From NCBI RefSeq assembly GCF_000716535.1, contig NZ_JNWV01000010.1, positions 62,001-126,000 on the forward strand: a stretch of DNA of 64,000 nucleotides, read 5' to 3'. The translations under genes and the position numbers were made by a program. Below, in pieces: positions 17,233 through 27,881 of this stretch. The notes under the pieces were generated by a model. The model did not search any database and was not told where the DNA came from. It saw only the letters and a program-made list of their open reading frames with translations. Each line of letters starts with the position of its first letter. The first letter of the stretch is position 1. Source of the stretch: Streptomyces flaveolus (GTDB lineage: Bacteria; Actinomycetota; Actinomycetes; Streptomycetales; Streptomycetaceae).

Positions 17233-17321
17233 TTGACGGTCCCGGAGTCGGGGAGCACATTGGCGGCACCGTGAGAGCGCTCTCAAGCAGGCGTGCCACA
17301 GCACCCTTGGGAGCGCTCTCA
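17233..17321 (+). promoter_or_regulatory. GH16 promoter with two CebR-like operators
   Basis: TGAGAGCGCTCTCA (17272-17285, perfect palindrome) and TGGGAGCGCTCTCA (17308-17321) match the 14-bp CebR box TGGGAGCGCTCCCA known from cellobiose/beta-glucoside genes of Streptomyces. Their centres are 36 bp apart. A -35 box TTGACG at 17233-17238 with a CACATT-like -10 17 bp later lies just upstream, so a bound LacI-family repressor would block initiation or elongation. Confidence 0.8.
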
Positions 17322-17359
17322 CGGAAACCCCGCACACACCCGCACCCGAGAGGCTCCCC

Positions 17360-18754
17360 ATGAGCGCATCCTCCGGCATCCCCAGACCCCGCCCGTTGCG
17401 GCGCGCGTTCGCCACCGCCGTCGCCGCCCTCGGCCTGGCCGCGGCCCTCGCCACGGCCGCCACCGCGCCCGCCGACGCGTCCGCGCCCACCCCGCCCTCG
17501 GGCTGGACGCAGGTCTTCGTGGACGACTTCAACGGCGCGGCCGGCTCCGGCGTCAACACGACCGACTGGCAGTACGACACCGGGACGTCCTACCCCGGCG
17601 GGGCCGCCAACTGGGGCACCGGCGAGGTCGAGACGATGACGTCGAGCACCGGCAACGTCGCACTGGACGGGAACGGCAACCTGCTCATCACCCCGCGCCG
17701 CGACGCCTCCGGCAACTGGACCTCCGGTCGGATCGAGACCACCCGCACCGACTTCCAGCCCCCGGCGGGCGGAAAGCTGCGCGTCCAGGCGCGGATCCAG
17801 ATGCCGAACGTCACCGGCGCCGCCGCCAAGGGCTACTGGCCGGCGTTCTGGATGCTCGGCGCGCCGTTCCGCGGCAACTACTGGAACTGGCCGGGCATCG
17901 GCGAGCTGGACATCATGGAGAACGTCCAGGGTCTGAACACCGACTGGGCCACGATGCACTGCGGCACCAATCCGAGCGGCCCCTGCAACGAGACCTCCGG
18001 CATCGGCAACTCCACCTCCTGCACCGGCACCACCTGTCAGGCGGGCTTCCACACCTACGCGATGGAGTGGGACCGCTCGACCAGCCCCGAGGAGATCCGC
18101 TTCTACCTCGACGGCGTCAACTTCCACACGGTCAGGGCGAACCAGGTGGACGCGACGACGTGGGCGAACGCCACGAACCACGGCTACTTCATCATCCTCA
18201 ACGTCGCCATGGGCGGCGGCTTCCCGGCCGCGTTCGGCGGCGGTCCCGACAGCGGGACCGAGCCGGGCCACCCGATGGTCGTCGACTACGTACAGGTCCT
18301 GCGGTCCTCCGGCGGCGGCACAACTCCCCCGCCGACCGGCGACCGGGACGCCTACAGCCCCGTCCAGGCCGAGTCCTACGACGGCCAGTCCGGCGTCGTC
18401 ACGGAGACCACCACGGACACCGGCGGCGGCCAGGACATCGGATCCCTCGCGAACGGCGACTGGGCGCTGTACAAGGGCGTCAACTTCGGTTCCACCGCGG
18501 CGAGGCAGTTCTACGCCCGGGTCGCCAGCGGTGCGGCCGGCGGGGTCAGCGGTCTGGTCGAGGTGCGCCTGGACAGCCGCGCCAACGCACCCGTCGGCAG
18601 CTTCGCCCTGGCGAACACGGGCGGCTGGCAGTCCTGGCGGACGGTCCCGGCCAACATCGGCGGGGTGACCGGCACGCACGACGTCTATCTCACCTTCACC
18701 AGCGGTCAGCCGGCCGACTTCGTGAACGTGAACTGGTTCGACTTCGGTCACTGA
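17360..18754 (+). CDS. Secreted GH16 beta-glucanase with CBM6
   Basis: A 464-residue exported endo-beta-1,3(4)-glucanase (laminarinase-like). Signal peptide about residues 1-41 ending ADASA; GH16 jelly-roll domain about 48-315 with the catalytic motif GELDIME: nucleophile Glu182, Asp184 and acid/base Glu187; Gly/Thr/Pro linker; CBM6 domain about 330-464 (YSPVQAESYDGQSGV..., ending VNVNWFDFGH) that binds beta-glucan. ATG start with GAGAGG 7 nt upstream. Two CebR-like operators in the promoter predict induction by beta-glucan oligosaccharides such as cellobiose or laminaribiose. Confidence 0.95.
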   Translation: MSASSGIPRPRPLRRAFATAVAALGLAAALATAATAPADASAPTPPSGWTQVFVDDFNGAAGSGVNTTDWQYDTGTSYPGGAANWGTGEVETMTSSTGNVALDGNGNLLITPRRDASGNWTSGRIETTRTDFQPPAGGKLRVQARIQMPNVTGAAAKGYWPAFWMLGAPFRGNYWNWPGIGELDIMENVQGLNTDWATMHCGTNPSGPCNETSGIGNSTSCTGTTCQAGFHTYAMEWDRSTSPEEIRFYLDGVNFHTVRANQVDATTWANATNHGYFIILNVAMGGGFPAAFGGGPDSGTEPGHPMVVDYVQVLRSSGGGTTPPPTGDRDAYSPVQAESYDGQSGVVTETTTDTGGGQDIGSLANGDWALYKGVNFGSTAARQFYARVASGAAGGVSGLVEVRLDSRANAPVGSFALANTGGWQSWRTVPANIGGVTGTHDVYLTFTSGQPADFVNVNWFDFGH

Positions 18755-18778
18755 CCGGAAAGACCCGCGGCGCGGCGC

Positions 18779-19669
18779 TCAACGCAGCTCCGCCCGGAAG
18801 GCCACCGGCGTCTGACCGGCGTGCAGGTGGAAGAACTTGGAGAAGTTCGCCGCGTCGGGGAAGCCCACGGCCACCCCGACGCGGCCGATCGGCAGGTCCG
18901 TGTGGGCGAGGAGGCGCTTGGCCTCCAGGACGACGCGCTTGTCGATGAAGCCCTTGGGTGTCTCGCCGGTGGCCGCGCGGACGGCGCGGACCAGGGTGCG
19001 GCGGGAGTAACCGAGGGCGTCGGCGTAGGCGCTGACGCTGTGGTTGGTGGGGAAGCCCTGTTCGACGGCGTCCCGGAAGCGGGTGAAGGTGCTGTCGGTG
19101 TGCTGCCGGGAGGTCTCGGCCGAACTGGCGGCGAGGTGGGCGAGGCGCAGCAGGCACGCGGTCAGACTGTGCCTCAGGACGGCCGTGTGCAGGCTGAGCG
19201 GGAGCGTCTCGGTGTCCTCGTACTCGCGTCGGAGCTGGTCGAAGGCCGCCTGGAGCGCGGCGAGCTGTGCCGGGCCGGGGTGCAGCAGCGGCGGCAGGTC
19301 GTAGCGGTACAGGCCCGCGGCCTCGACGGTGGCGCGGGGCAGGAAGCCGGGTTGCATGGTCAGGACGGTTCCGCGGTACACGGAGTCGCGGGAGAACCGG
19401 TGGACCTGTCCGGGGCGGATCCACAGGAGGTCGCCGGCCGTGACCTCGTACTCGGCGAAGTCGATCATGTGCCGTACCGGGCCGCCGGTGAAGAGCATGA
19501 CGACGTGGAAGTCGATACGGTGGACGCGGTGCAGGGGGGCGTCGACGTGCCAGCGGTGGTCGGTGCCCATCGGGCCGATCTGCATGCCGACGCCGCCGAC
19601 GGCCAGGTCGGCCGGGAAGGGGAACGTTCTGATCCCGTCACCCTCAGCTTGGTGTCTTATGCCAGCCAT
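18779..19669 (-). CDS. AraC-family transcriptional regulator
   Basis: A 296-residue AraC/XylS regulator. N-terminal cupin-like sensor domain (FHVVMLFTGGPVRHMIDF..., about residues 35-130) and C-terminal double helix-turn-helix (SVSAYADALGYSRRTLVRAVRA and GRVGVAVGFPDAANFSKFFHLHAGQTPVAFR). The ATG chosen begins MAGIRHQAEG; a longer frame has no ribosome site. It converges with the glucanase gene and is divergent from the transketolase gene, so it could control the pentose-phosphate cassette or an unlinked catabolic operon. The effector is unknown. Confidence 0.88.
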   Translation of the reverse strand: MAGIRHQAEGDGIRTFPFPADLAVGGVGMQIGPMGTDHRWHVDAPLHRVHRIDFHVVMLFTGGPVRHMIDFAEYEVTAGDLLWIRPGQVHRFSRDSVYRGTVLTMQPGFLPRATVEAAGLYRYDLPPLLHPGPAQLAALQAAFDQLRREYEDTETLPLSLHTAVLRHSLTACLLRLAHLAASSAETSRQHTDSTFTRFRDAVEQGFPTNHSVSAYADALGYSRRTLVRAVRAATGETPKGFIDKRVVLEAKRLLAHTDLPIGRVGVAVGFPDAANFSKFFHLHAGQTPVAFRAELR

Positions 19670-19815
19670 GCCCGGTTCGTCCCATCTCTGTCTCGTGATC
19701 ACTGTCCCAGATTCACCACAGGCTGACACACCCCGACCTTTCCTCGAAAAAGTCAGACTTTTAAGTTTGAACGCGTCCGGCCAGCCTCCCCGCACTGAAC
19801 GAGGACTTCTTGAAG

Positions 19816-21891
19816 ATGACTACGCAGACTTCCGAGAGCTTCGAGTGGACCGACCTCGACCGGCGCGCCGTGGACACCGCCCGACTTCTGGCGGCCGACG
19901 CCGTGCAGAAGGTGGGCAACGGACACCCGGGCACCGCGATGAGCCTGGCGCCTGCCGCGTACACGATCTTTCAGAAGGTGATGCAACACGACCCGGCCGA
20001 CCCGGAGTGGACCGGCCGTGACCGGTTCGTCCTCTCCCCCGGCCACACCTCGCTGACCCTCTACACGCAGCTTTTCCTCGCCGGCTACGAGCTGGAGCTC
20101 GACGACCTCAAGGCCTTCCGCACGCACGGCTCGAAGACGCCGGGCCACCCCGAGTACGGGCACACCGCGGGTGTGGAGACCACCACCGGCCCGCTCGGCC
20201 AGGGCGTCGCCAACGCCGTCGGCATGGCGATGGCCGCCCGCTACGAGCGCGGCCTGTTCGACCCGGACGCCCCCGCGGGCACCTCCCCCTTCGACCACAC
20301 CGTCTGGGCCATCGTCTCCGACGGCGACCTGGAGGAGGGCGTCTCCGCGGAGGCCTCCTCGCTCGCCGGCCACCAGAAGCTCGGCAACCTGGTCTTCCTC
20401 TACGACGACAACCACATCTCCATCGAGGGCGACACCGCGACCGCCTTCTCCGAGGACGTGCTGAAGCGGTACGAGGCCTACGGCTGGCACACCCAGCGCG
20501 TCGCGCCCACCGCCGAGGGCGACATCGACGTCCCCGCCCTCCACGCCGCGCTGAAGGCCGCCCAGGCCGAGACCGAGCGGCCGTCGATCATCGCGATGCG
20601 CACGATCATCGCCTGGCCGGCCCCGAACGCGCGGAACACCGAGGCCTCCCACGGCTCCGCGCTCGGCGCGGAGGAGATCGCCGCCACCAAGCGCCTCCTC
20701 GGGTTCGACCCGGAGCAGACCTTCGAGGTGGCCGACGAGGTCCTGAAGCACACCCGGCGGGCCCTGGACCGGGGTGCCGAGGCGCACGCGGCCTGGGACA
20801 AGCGGATCGCCGAGTGGCGTGCCGCCAACCCCGAGCGGGCCGAGCTGTTCGACCGCGTCAGCAAGGGCGAGCTGCCCGAGGGCTGGGAGCAGAGCATCCC
20901 GGTCTTCGAGGAGGGCAAGTCCGTCGCCACCCGCGCCGCCTCCGGGAAGGTGCTCCAGGCGCTCGGCCCGGTGATCCCCGAGCTGTGGGGCGGCTCCGCC
21001 GACCTCGCCGGCTCGAACAACACCACCATCGACAAGACCAGCTCCTTCCTGCCGGAGGGCAACCCGCTGCCCGAGGCGGACCCGTACGGCCGTACCGTGC
21101 ACTTCGGCATCCGCGAGTTCTCCATGGCCGCGGAGATGAACGGAATCGCCCTGCACGGAAACACCCGGATCTACGGCGGCACCTTCCTCGTCTTCTCCGA
21201 CTACATGCGCAACGCGGTGCGCATGTCGGCGCTCATGCAGCTGCCGGTGACGTTCGTGTGGACGCACGACTCCATCGGCCTCGGCGAGGACGGCCCCACC
21301 CACCAGCCGGTCGAGCACCTGGCCTCGCTGCGCGCCATCCCGGGCCTGAACGTCGTCCGCCCGGCCGACGCCAACGAGACCGCGATCGCCTGGGCCGAGA
21401 TCCTGAAGAGGCACGCCACGCACCCCGCCCCGCACGGGCTCGCGCTCACCCGCCAGGGCGTGCCGGTGTACGCGCCGAACGAGGACGCGGCCAAGGGCGG
21501 CTACGTGCTGCGCGAGTCCTCGACGGAGGTCCCGGAGGTGATCATCATCGCGACGGGGTCCGAGGTGCAGCTCGCCGTGGCCGCGCGGGAGCGGCTGGAG
21601 GCCGAGGGGATCGGCACGCGGGTGGTGTCCATGCCGTCCGTGGAGTGGTTCGAGGAGCAGCCGCGCGAGTACCGCGAGCGGGTGCTGCCGCCGGCCGTGA
21701 AGGCCCGGGTCGCCGTCGAGGCCGGCATCGGCCTGACCTGGTACCGGTTCGTGGGCGACGCCGGACGCATCGTCTCGCTCGAACACTTCGGTGCCTCCGC
21801 CGACGCCAAGACCCTGTTCGCCGAGTTCGGCTTCACCCCCGAGAACGTCGCCGCGGCGGCCCGCGAGTCGCTCGCCGCCGCGCGCGCCTGA
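19816..21891 (+). CDS. tkt: Transketolase
   Basis: A 691-residue thiamine-diphosphate enzyme that moves two-carbon ketol units between pentose and triose/hexose phosphates. Family marks: [14 protein letters not shown] near residue 37, the ThDP/Mg motif [20 protein letters not shown] near residue 170, and the pyrimidine-domain stretch [17 protein letters not shown] near residue 435. First gene of a co-directional pentose-phosphate cassette. An in-frame TTG two codons upstream is an alternative start; the ATG is used with GAGGAC as ribosome site. Probably the accessory transketolase, since actinomycetes usually carry another set beside the glycolytic genes. Confidence 0.95.
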   Translation: MTTQTSESFEWTDLDRRAVDTARLLAADAVQKVGNGHPGTAMSLAPAAYTIFQKVMQHDPADPEWTGRDRFVLSPGHTSLTLYTQLFLAGYELELDDLKAFRTHGSKTPGHPEYGHTAGVETTTGPLGQGVANAVGMAMAARYERGLFDPDAPAGTSPFDHTVWAIVSDGDLEEGVSAEASSLAGHQKLGNLVFLYDDNHISIEGDTATAFSEDVLKRYEAYGWHTQRVAPTAEGDIDVPALHAALKAAQAETERPSIIAMRTIIAWPAPNARNTEASHGSALGAEEIAATKRLLGFDPEQTFEVADEVLKHTRRALDRGAEAHAAWDKRIAEWRAANPERAELFDRVSKGELPEGWEQSIPVFEEGKSVATRAASGKVLQALGPVIPELWGGSADLAGSNNTTIDKTSSFLPEGNPLPEADPYGRTVHFGIREFSMAAEMNGIALHGNTRIYGGTFLVFSDYMRNAVRMSALMQLPVTFVWTHDSIGLGEDGPTHQPVEHLASLRAIPGLNVVRPADANETAIAWAEILKRHATHPAPHGLALTRQGVPVYAPNEDAAKGGYVLRESSTEVPEVIIIATGSEVQLAVAARERLEAEGIGTRVVSMPSVEWFEEQPREYRERVLPPAVKARVAVEAGIGLTWYRFVGDAGRIVSLEHFGASADAKTLFAEFGFTPENVAAAARESLAAARA

Positions 21892-21922
21892 CACCGACGC
21901 ACACCGACGCACACCGACGCAC
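21892..21922. repeat. Three 10-bp direct repeats between tkt and tal
   Basis: ACACCGACGC is present three times in a row just after the transketolase stop and before the AAAAAGAGAG ribosome-site region of tal. Confidence 0.7.
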
Positions 21923-21932
21923 AAAAAGAGAG

Positions 21933-23078
21933 ATGAGCACAGTGACCGAAGCAATCCCGACCCCGGGAGCCCTCAAGCGCCTCGCCGACGAGGGCGTGTC
22001 GATCTGGCTGGACGACCTGTCCCGCAAGCGGATCACCTCGGGCAGCCTCGCCGAGCTGGTGGCGAGCGGAAGCGCCGTCGGTGTCACCACCAACCCGTCC
22101 ATCTTCCAGGCCGCCATCGGCTCCGGTGAGGGCTACGAGGAGCAGCTGACCGACCTCGCCGTACGCGGGGTGACGGTCGACGAGGCCGTACGGATGATGA
22201 CCACCGCCGACGTGCGGGACGCCGCCGACATCCTGCGTCCCGTGTACGACGCCTCGGGCGGCCGGGACGGCCGGGTCTCCATCGAGGTCGACCCGCGGCT
22301 CGCCCACGAGACCGAGGCCACCGTCGCCGAGGCCAAGCAGCTCGCCTGGCTGGTCGACCGGCCCAACGTGATGATCAAGATACCGGCGACTAAGGCGGGC
22401 CTGCCGGCGATCACCGAGGTCATCGGCCTCGGCATCAGCGTCAACGTGACCCTGATCTTCTCCCTGGAGCGCTACCGCGAGGTCATGGCCGCCTACCTGG
22501 CCGGCCTGGAGAAGGCCCGCGAGCGGGGCGTCGACCTCGCCACCATCCACTCGGTGGCGTCCTTCTTCGTCTCCCGCGTGGACAGCGAGATCGACAAGCG
22601 CCTGACCGCGCTCGGCACCGACGAGGCCCTCGCCCTCAAGGGCCGCGCGGCCCTCGCCAACGCCCGCCTCGCCTACGAGGCGTACGAGGAGGTCTTCGCG
22701 TCCGACCGCTGGCTGGCCCTCGCCGCGGACAAGGCGAACAAGCAGCGCCCGCTGTGGGCGTCCACCGGTGTGAAGGACCCCGCGTACAAGGACACTCTGT
22801 ATGTGGACGAGCTGGTCGCGCCGGGCACCGTCAACACCATGCCTGAGGCCACGCTGAACGCGGTCGCCGACCACGGCGAGATCACCGGGGACACGGTGAC
22901 CGGCGGCTATGCCCAGGCCCGCGCCGACCTGGCCGCCGTCGAGCGGCTCGGCATCTCCTACGACGAGGTCGTCCGGCAACTGGAGAACGAGGGTGTCGCC
23001 AAGTTCGAGGTGGCCTGGCAGGACCTTCTGGACGCCGTAGCGAAGTCCCTGAAGAGCAAGGGAGTTGACGCCCGATGA
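21933..23078 (+). CDS. tal: Transaldolase
   Basis: A 381-residue transaldolase of the bacterial long form. The Schiff-base lysine is in [10 protein letters not shown] near residue 150; [10 protein letters not shown] near residue 52 and [11 protein letters not shown] near residue 170 are further family motifs. Transfers dihydroxyacetone units between sedoheptulose-7-phosphate and glyceraldehyde-3-phosphate. ATG start with AAGAGAG just upstream. Its stop overlaps the zwf start by 4 bp (ATGA), showing that the cassette was a translationally coupled operon. Confidence 0.95.
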   Translation: MSTVTEAIPTPGALKRLADEGVSIWLDDLSRKRITSGSLAELVASGSAVGVTTNPSIFQAAIGSGEGYEEQLTDLAVRGVTVDEAVRMMTTADVRDAADILRPVYDASGGRDGRVSIEVDPRLAHETEATVAEAKQLAWLVDRPNVMIKIPATKAGLPAITEVIGLGISVNVTLIFSLERYREVMAAYLAGLEKARERGVDLATIHSVASFFVSRVDSEIDKRLTALGTDEALALKGRAALANARLAYEAYEEVFASDRWLALAADKANKQRPLWASTGVKDPAYKDTLYVDELVAPGTVNTMPEATLNAVADHGEITGDTVTGGYAQARADLAAVERLGISYDEVVRQLENEGVAKFEVAWQDLLDAVAKSLKSKGVDAR

Positions 23079-24560
23079 CCGAGAACGCACCCGCCCAGGC
23101 GCCCGCACCCGAGGAGGTGCGCGTGCCGGTTGCCCCGGCCGCCGACTGGGTGAACCCGCTGCGGGACGCCCGCGACCGCCGGCTCCCCCGCATCGCCGGG
23201 CCGTCGGGCCTGGTCATCTTCGGAGTGACCGGTGACCTGTCCCGCAAGAAGCTGATGCCGGCCGTGTACGACCTGGCCAACCGCGGTCTGCTGCCGCCGG
23301 GCTTCTCCCTCGTCGGGTTCGCCCGCCGGGACTGGGCCGACCAGGACTTCGCCGAGGTCGTGCACGACGCCGTGAAGGAGCACGCCCGCACCCCGTTCCG
23401 CGAGGAGGTGTGGCAGCAGCTCGCCGAGGGCATGCGGTTCATCCCCGGCGACTTCGACGACGACACCGCGTTCAAGCAGCTGAAGGACGCCGTCGACGAG
23501 CTGGACTCCTCCCGGGGCACCGGCGGCAACTTCGCCTTCTACCTCTCGGTGCCGCCGAAGTTCTTCCCCAAGGTGGTGCAGCAGCTCAAGAAGCACGGGC
23601 TGGCGAGCCCGCCGAAGGGCTCCTGGCGGCGCGCGGTCATCGAGAAGCCGTTCGGGCACGACCTGGACAGCGCGCGCGAGCTGAACACGATCGTGCACGA
23701 CGTGTTCGAGCCGGACCAGGTGTTCCGGATCGACCACTACCTCGGCAAGGAGACCGTCCAGAACATCCTGGCGCTGCGCTTCGCCAACCAGATGTACGAG
23801 CCGATCTGGAACCGGTCCTACGTCGACCACGTGCAGATCACGATGGCCGAGGACATCGGCATCGGCGGCCGGGCCGGCTACTACGACGGCATCGGCGCCG
23901 CCCGGGACGTCATCCAGAACCACCTGCTCCAGGGGCCGGCACACCGTGCGCGGCCAGTACGCGGCCGGGTGGCAGGGCGGCGAGAAGGTCGTCGGCTACC
24001 TCCAGGAGGACGGCATCGACCGCAAGTCGAAGACCGACACCTTCGCCGCGATCAAGCTGGGCATCGACAACCGCCGCTGGGCGGGCGTCCCCTTCTACCT
24101 GCGCACCGGCAAGCGGCTCGGCCGCCGGGTCACCGAGATCGCGGTGGTCTTCAAGCGGGCCCCGCACTCGCCGTTCGACTCCACCGCCACCGAGGAACTG
24201 GGGCAGAACGCGATCGTCATCCGCGTCCAGCCGGACGAGGGAATGACCGTGCGGTTCGGTTCGAAGGTGCCGGGCACGTCGATGGAGATCCGGGACGTGT
24301 CGATGGACTTCGCCTACGGCGAGTCGTTCACCGAGTCGAGCCCGGAGGCGTACGAGCGGCTCATCCTGGACGTACTGCTCGGCGACGCCAACCTGTTCCC
24401 CCGTCACCAGGAAGTGGAAGAGTCCTGGAAGATCCTCGACCCGATCGAGGAGTACTGGGCGGCGCACGGCAGGCCGGCGCAGTACGCGTCGGGCAGCTGG
24501 GGACCGAGGGAAGCCGACGAGATGCTCGCACGAGACGGACGGAGCTGGCGCAGGCCATGA
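23075..24560 (+). pseudogene. zwf: Glucose-6-phosphate dehydrogenase, frameshifted by an internal deletion
   Basis: Codons 1-286 encode a normal G6PDH N-terminus: Rossmann motif FGVTGDLSRKKL, EKPFGHDL and catalytic RIDHYLGKE (His221). Straight after IQNHLLQ, the next recognisable family sequence is TVRGQYAAGW, in a different frame. Compared with the family, about 34 residues (in other Streptomyces starting LLALTAMEEP) plus 2 nt are missing, roughly 104 bp around position 23933. The C-terminal half continues in the third frame from about 23938 to the stop at 24560 and is otherwise intact (IRDVSMDFAYGESFTESSPE, ending [10 protein letters not shown]). Translation from the zwf start instead runs on without stop into opcA. 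The enzyme should be inactive unless the deletion is an assembly artefact. Confidence 0.9.
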
Positions 24561-25483
24561 AGATCGACCTGACCGACACCACGGCAAGCAAGATCAACAA
24601 GGCGTTGGTGCAGGGCCGCCGCGCCATCGGGACGCCCGCTGTGGGCATGGTCCTGACGATGGTCATCGTCACGGACGAGGAGAACGCCTACGACTCGATC
24701 AAGGCGGCCGAGGAGGCCTCGCACGAGCACCCCTCGCGCACCCTGGTCGTCATCCGGAGGCAGGCCCGTACCCTGCGGGACCGCACCCACTCGCGGCTCG
24801 ACGCCGAGGTCCGGGTCGGCTCCGAGGCCGGCACCGGCGAGACGGTCGTGCTGCGCACCTACGGCGAGGTGTCCGACCACGCCGACTCGGTGGTGCTGCC
24901 GCTGCTGCTGCCGGACGCCCCGGTGGTCGTGTGGTGGCCGGTGGACGCGCCCGAGGCGCCGTCCAAGGATCCGCTGGGCGCGCTCGCCCAGCGCCGGATC
25001 ACCGACCTGTACGCCGTCGAGCGGCCGCTGGAGGTCCTGGACACCCGGGCCCGCACCTACGCCCCTGGCGACACCGACCTCGCCTGGACCCGGCTGACCC
25101 TGTGGCGGTCGATGCTGGCCGCGGCCATGGACCAGGCCCGCGTGAAGGTGACCTCGGCGGCCGTCGAGGCCGAGGCCGACAACCCCAGCGCCGAGCTGCT
25201 CGCCCGCTGGCTCCAGGCCCGCCTGGGCGTCCCGGTGGACCGGGTGCACAGCGCCGGCCCGTTCGTGACGGCCGTACGTCTGGGCACCGCGAACGGTGAG
25301 ATCGTCGTCGACCGGCCCGAGGGCCCGCTGGCCACGCTGACCCTGCCGGGCCAGCCGCCGCGCACCCTCGCGCTGAAGGTGCGTGCGACCTCCGAACTGA
25401 TCGCCGAGGAACTGCGCCGGCTCGATGCCGACGAGATGTACGCCATCGCCCTCCAGGGCGAGGGCTCCAAGGAGAACGCCTGA
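24557..25483 (+). CDS. opcA: G6PDH assembly/activator protein OpcA
   Basis: A 308-residue OpcA-family protein ([20 protein letters not shown]...), the allosteric partner required for full glucose-6-phosphate dehydrogenase activity in actinobacteria and cyanobacteria. The conserved C-terminal domain includes WWPVDAPE and [12 protein letters not shown]. The ATG overlaps the true zwf stop by 4 bp. Because of the zwf deletion, the shifted zwf frame is now open through the entire opcA frame (an 802-codon frame 23075-25483), so an N-terminal zwf / OpcA fusion could be made in addition to OpcA itself. Confidence 0.9.
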   Translation: MKIDLTDTTASKINKALVQGRRAIGTPAVGMVLTMVIVTDEENAYDSIKAAEEASHEHPSRTLVVIRRQARTLRDRTHSRLDAEVRVGSEAGTGETVVLRTYGEVSDHADSVVLPLLLPDAPVVVWWPVDAPEAPSKDPLGALAQRRITDLYAVERPLEVLDTRARTYAPGDTDLAWTRLTLWRSMLAAAMDQARVKVTSAAVEAEADNPSAELLARWLQARLGVPVDRVHSAGPFVTAVRLGTANGEIVVDRPEGPLATLTLPGQPPRTLALKVRATSELIAEELRRLDADEMYAIALQGEGSKENA

Positions 25484-25484
25484 G

Positions 25485-27875
25485 ATGGCCGAGTACCCCA
25501 AGCTCACCAACCGGCCCGAGTGGACGGCGCTGGCCGACCACCGCGCCCAGGGCCAGCCGCACCTGCGCGAGCTGTTCGCGGCGGACCCCGGCCGCGCCGA
25601 GCGGTACGTCGTGCGGGTCGGCGACCTGCACATCGACTACAGCAAGCAGCTGATCACCGACGAGACCCTGGCCCTGCTCCAGGAACTGGCGACCGCCACC
25701 GGTGTGTTCGCGCTGCGGGACGCCATGTTCCGCGGCGAGAGGATCAACCTCACCGAGAACCGGGCCGTGCTGCACACCGCGCTGCGCGCCCCCCGGGACG
25801 CGGTGATCGAGGTCGACGGCGAGAACGTCGTCCCGCAGGTGCACGCCGTGCTCGACAAGATGGCGGGCTTCGCCGACCGGGTCCGCTCCGGAGAGTGGAC
25901 CGGCCACACCGGCAAGCCCATCCGCAACGTGATCAACATCGGCATCGGCGGCTCCGACCTCGGCCCCGCGATGGCCTACGAGGCCCTGCGCCCCTACACC
26001 GCGCGGGAGTTGACGTTTCGGTTCGTGTCGAACGTGGACGGCTCCGACCTGCACGAGGCCACCCGCGACCTCGACCCGGCCGAGACCCTGTTCATCGTGG
26101 CGTCCAAGACGTTCACCACGATCGAGACGATCACCAACGCCACCTCCGCCCGCTCCTGGCTGCTGAAGGCCTTCGACGGCGACGAGAAGGCGGTCGCGAA
26201 GCACTTCGTGGCGCTGTCCACGAACGCCGGCAAGGTCACCGAGTTCGGCATCGACCCGGACAACATGTTCGAGTTCTGGGACTGGGTCGGCGGCCGGTAC
26301 TCGTACGACTCCGCGATCGGCCTGTCCCTGATGATCGCCATCGGCCCGGACCGCTTCCGCGAGATGCTGGACGGCTTCCGGATCGTCGACGACCACTTCC
26401 GCACCGCGCCCGCCGAGGCCAACGCCCCGCTGCTCCTGGGCCTGCTGGGCATCTGGTACGACAACTTCTTCGACGCCCAGACCCACGCGGTGCTGCCGTA
26501 CTCGCACTACCTGTCGAAGTTCACCGCCTACCTCCAGCAGCTCGACATGGAGTCCAACGGCAAGTCGGTCCAGCGCGACGGCAACCCGGTGGAGTGGCAG
26601 ACCGGCCCGGTCGTCTGGGGCACCCCGGGCACCAACGGCCAGCATGCCTACTACCAGTTGATCCACCAGGGCACCAAGCTCATCCCGGCCGACTTCATCG
26701 GCTTCGCCCGCCCCATCGGCGAACTGAGCGAGGAACTCAAGTCCCAGCACGACCTGCTGATGGCCAACTTCTTCGCCCAGACCCAGGCCCTCGCCTTCGG
26801 CAAGACGGCCGAGGAGGTCCGCGCGGAGGGCGTGGCCGAGGAACAGGTCGCGCACCGCACTTTCCGCGGCGACCACCCCACCACCACGATCCTCGCCACC
26901 GAGCTGACACCGTCGGTGCTCGGCCAGCTGATCGCCCTCTACGAGCACAAGGTGTTCGTGCAGGGCGCGGTGTGGAACATCGACTCCTTCGACCAGTGGG
27001 GCGTGGAGCTGGGCAAGGTCCTCGCCAAGCGCGGCAACATGCGCGAGCGGATCCGCCGCGCCGGCCACACCGTCGTCGGCTACGACCGCAACCCTGAGGT
27101 CTCCGACGTCAAGAGCCTCGCCGAACTGGTCGACAAGCTCGAAGCGCCCCGCCATGTGTGGGTGATGGTCCCGGCCGGCACGGCCACCCAGACCGTCGTC
27201 GACGAACTCGGCGACCTGCTGTCCCCCGGCGACACGGTCATCGACGGCGGCAACTCCCGCTGGACGGACGACGAGAAGCACGCCGCCGCGCTCGGCATCA
27301 AGGGCATCGGCTTCGTCGACGCCGGTGTCTCCGGCGGTGTGTGGGGCCTGGAGAACGGCTACGCACTGATGGTCGGCGGCGACAAGGAGAACGTGGACCG
27401 GCTCCAGCCGATCTTCGAGGCGCTCAAGCCGGAGGGCCCGTACGGCTACGTCCACGCGGGCCGGGTCGGCGCCGGGCACTTCTCCAAGATGGTCCACAAC
27501 GGCATCGAGTACGCCATGATGCAGGCCTACGCCGAGGGCTGGGAGCTGCTGGAGAAGGTGCACTCGGTGGAGAACGTCCGCGAGGTGTTCCGCTCCTGGC
27601 AGGAGGGCACGGTCATCCGTTCCTGGCTGCTGGACCTCGCGGTCAACGCCCTGGACGAGGACGAGCACCTGGAGAAGCTGCGCGGCTACGCGGAGGACTC
27701 CGGCGAGGGCCGCTGGACCGTCGAGGCGGCCATCGACAACGCCGTGCCGCTGCCCGCGATCACCGCGTCCCTGTTCGCCCGGTTCGCCTCCCGGCAGGAC
27801 GACTCCCCGCAGATGAAGATGATCGCCGCGCTGCGCAACCAGTTCGGCGGCCACGCGGTCGAGAAGAAGGACTGA
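25485..27875 (+). CDS. pgi-gnd: Fused glucose-6-phosphate isomerase / 6-phosphogluconate dehydrogenase
   Basis: A 796-residue frame whose residues 1-516 are phosphoglucose isomerase ([20 protein letters not shown], signature [10 protein letters not shown]) and residues 517-796 are 6-phosphogluconate dehydrogenase ([45 protein letters not shown]). The join reads LAKR then [11 protein letters not shown] at about 27032. Relative to separate family members, about 30-35 C-terminal residues of the isomerase, the intergenic gap and the first 12 or so residues of the dehydrogenase are missing, including the GLGKMG dinucleotide-binding motif. The deletion is in frame. The isomerase catalytic lysine region is kept and might work; the dehydrogenase half should not bind NAD(P) normally. 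Confidence 0.85.
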   Translation: MAEYPKLTNRPEWTALADHRAQGQPHLRELFAADPGRAERYVVRVGDLHIDYSKQLITDETLALLQELATATGVFALRDAMFRGERINLTENRAVLHTALRAPRDAVIEVDGENVVPQVHAVLDKMAGFADRVRSGEWTGHTGKPIRNVINIGIGGSDLGPAMAYEALRPYTARELTFRFVSNVDGSDLHEATRDLDPAETLFIVASKTFTTIETITNATSARSWLLKAFDGDEKAVAKHFVALSTNAGKVTEFGIDPDNMFEFWDWVGGRYSYDSAIGLSLMIAIGPDRFREMLDGFRIVDDHFRTAPAEANAPLLLGLLGIWYDNFFDAQTHAVLPYSHYLSKFTAYLQQLDMESNGKSVQRDGNPVEWQTGPVVWGTPGTNGQHAYYQLIHQGTKLIPADFIGFARPIGELSEELKSQHDLLMANFFAQTQALAFGKTAEEVRAEGVAEEQVAHRTFRGDHPTTTILATELTPSVLGQLIALYEHKVFVQGAVWNIDSFDQWGVELGKVLAKRGNMRERIRRAGHTVVGYDRNPEVSDVKSLAELVDKLEAPRHVWVMVPAGTATQTVVDELGDLLSPGDTVIDGGNSRWTDDEKHAAALGIKGIGFVDAGVSGGVWGLENGYALMVGGDKENVDRLQPIFEALKPEGPYGYVHAGRVGAGHFSKMVHNGIEYAMMQAYAEGWELLEKVHSVENVREVFRSWQEGTVIRSWLLDLAVNALDEDEHLEKLRGYAEDSGEGRWTVEAAIDNAVPLPAITASLFARFASRQDDSPQMKMIAALRNQFGGHAVEKKD

Positions 27876-27881
27876 CCTGCC

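Noticed and set aside
19753..21954. 733-codon minus-strand frame opposite transketolase
   Set aside because: Shadow of the transketolase gene.
23075..25483. Annotating the 802-codon frame as a natural G6PDH-OpcA fusion protein
   Set aside because: The middle part is out-of-frame G6PDH sequence, and the correct zwf C-terminal frame is intact in the third frame; a deletion is the simpler reading.
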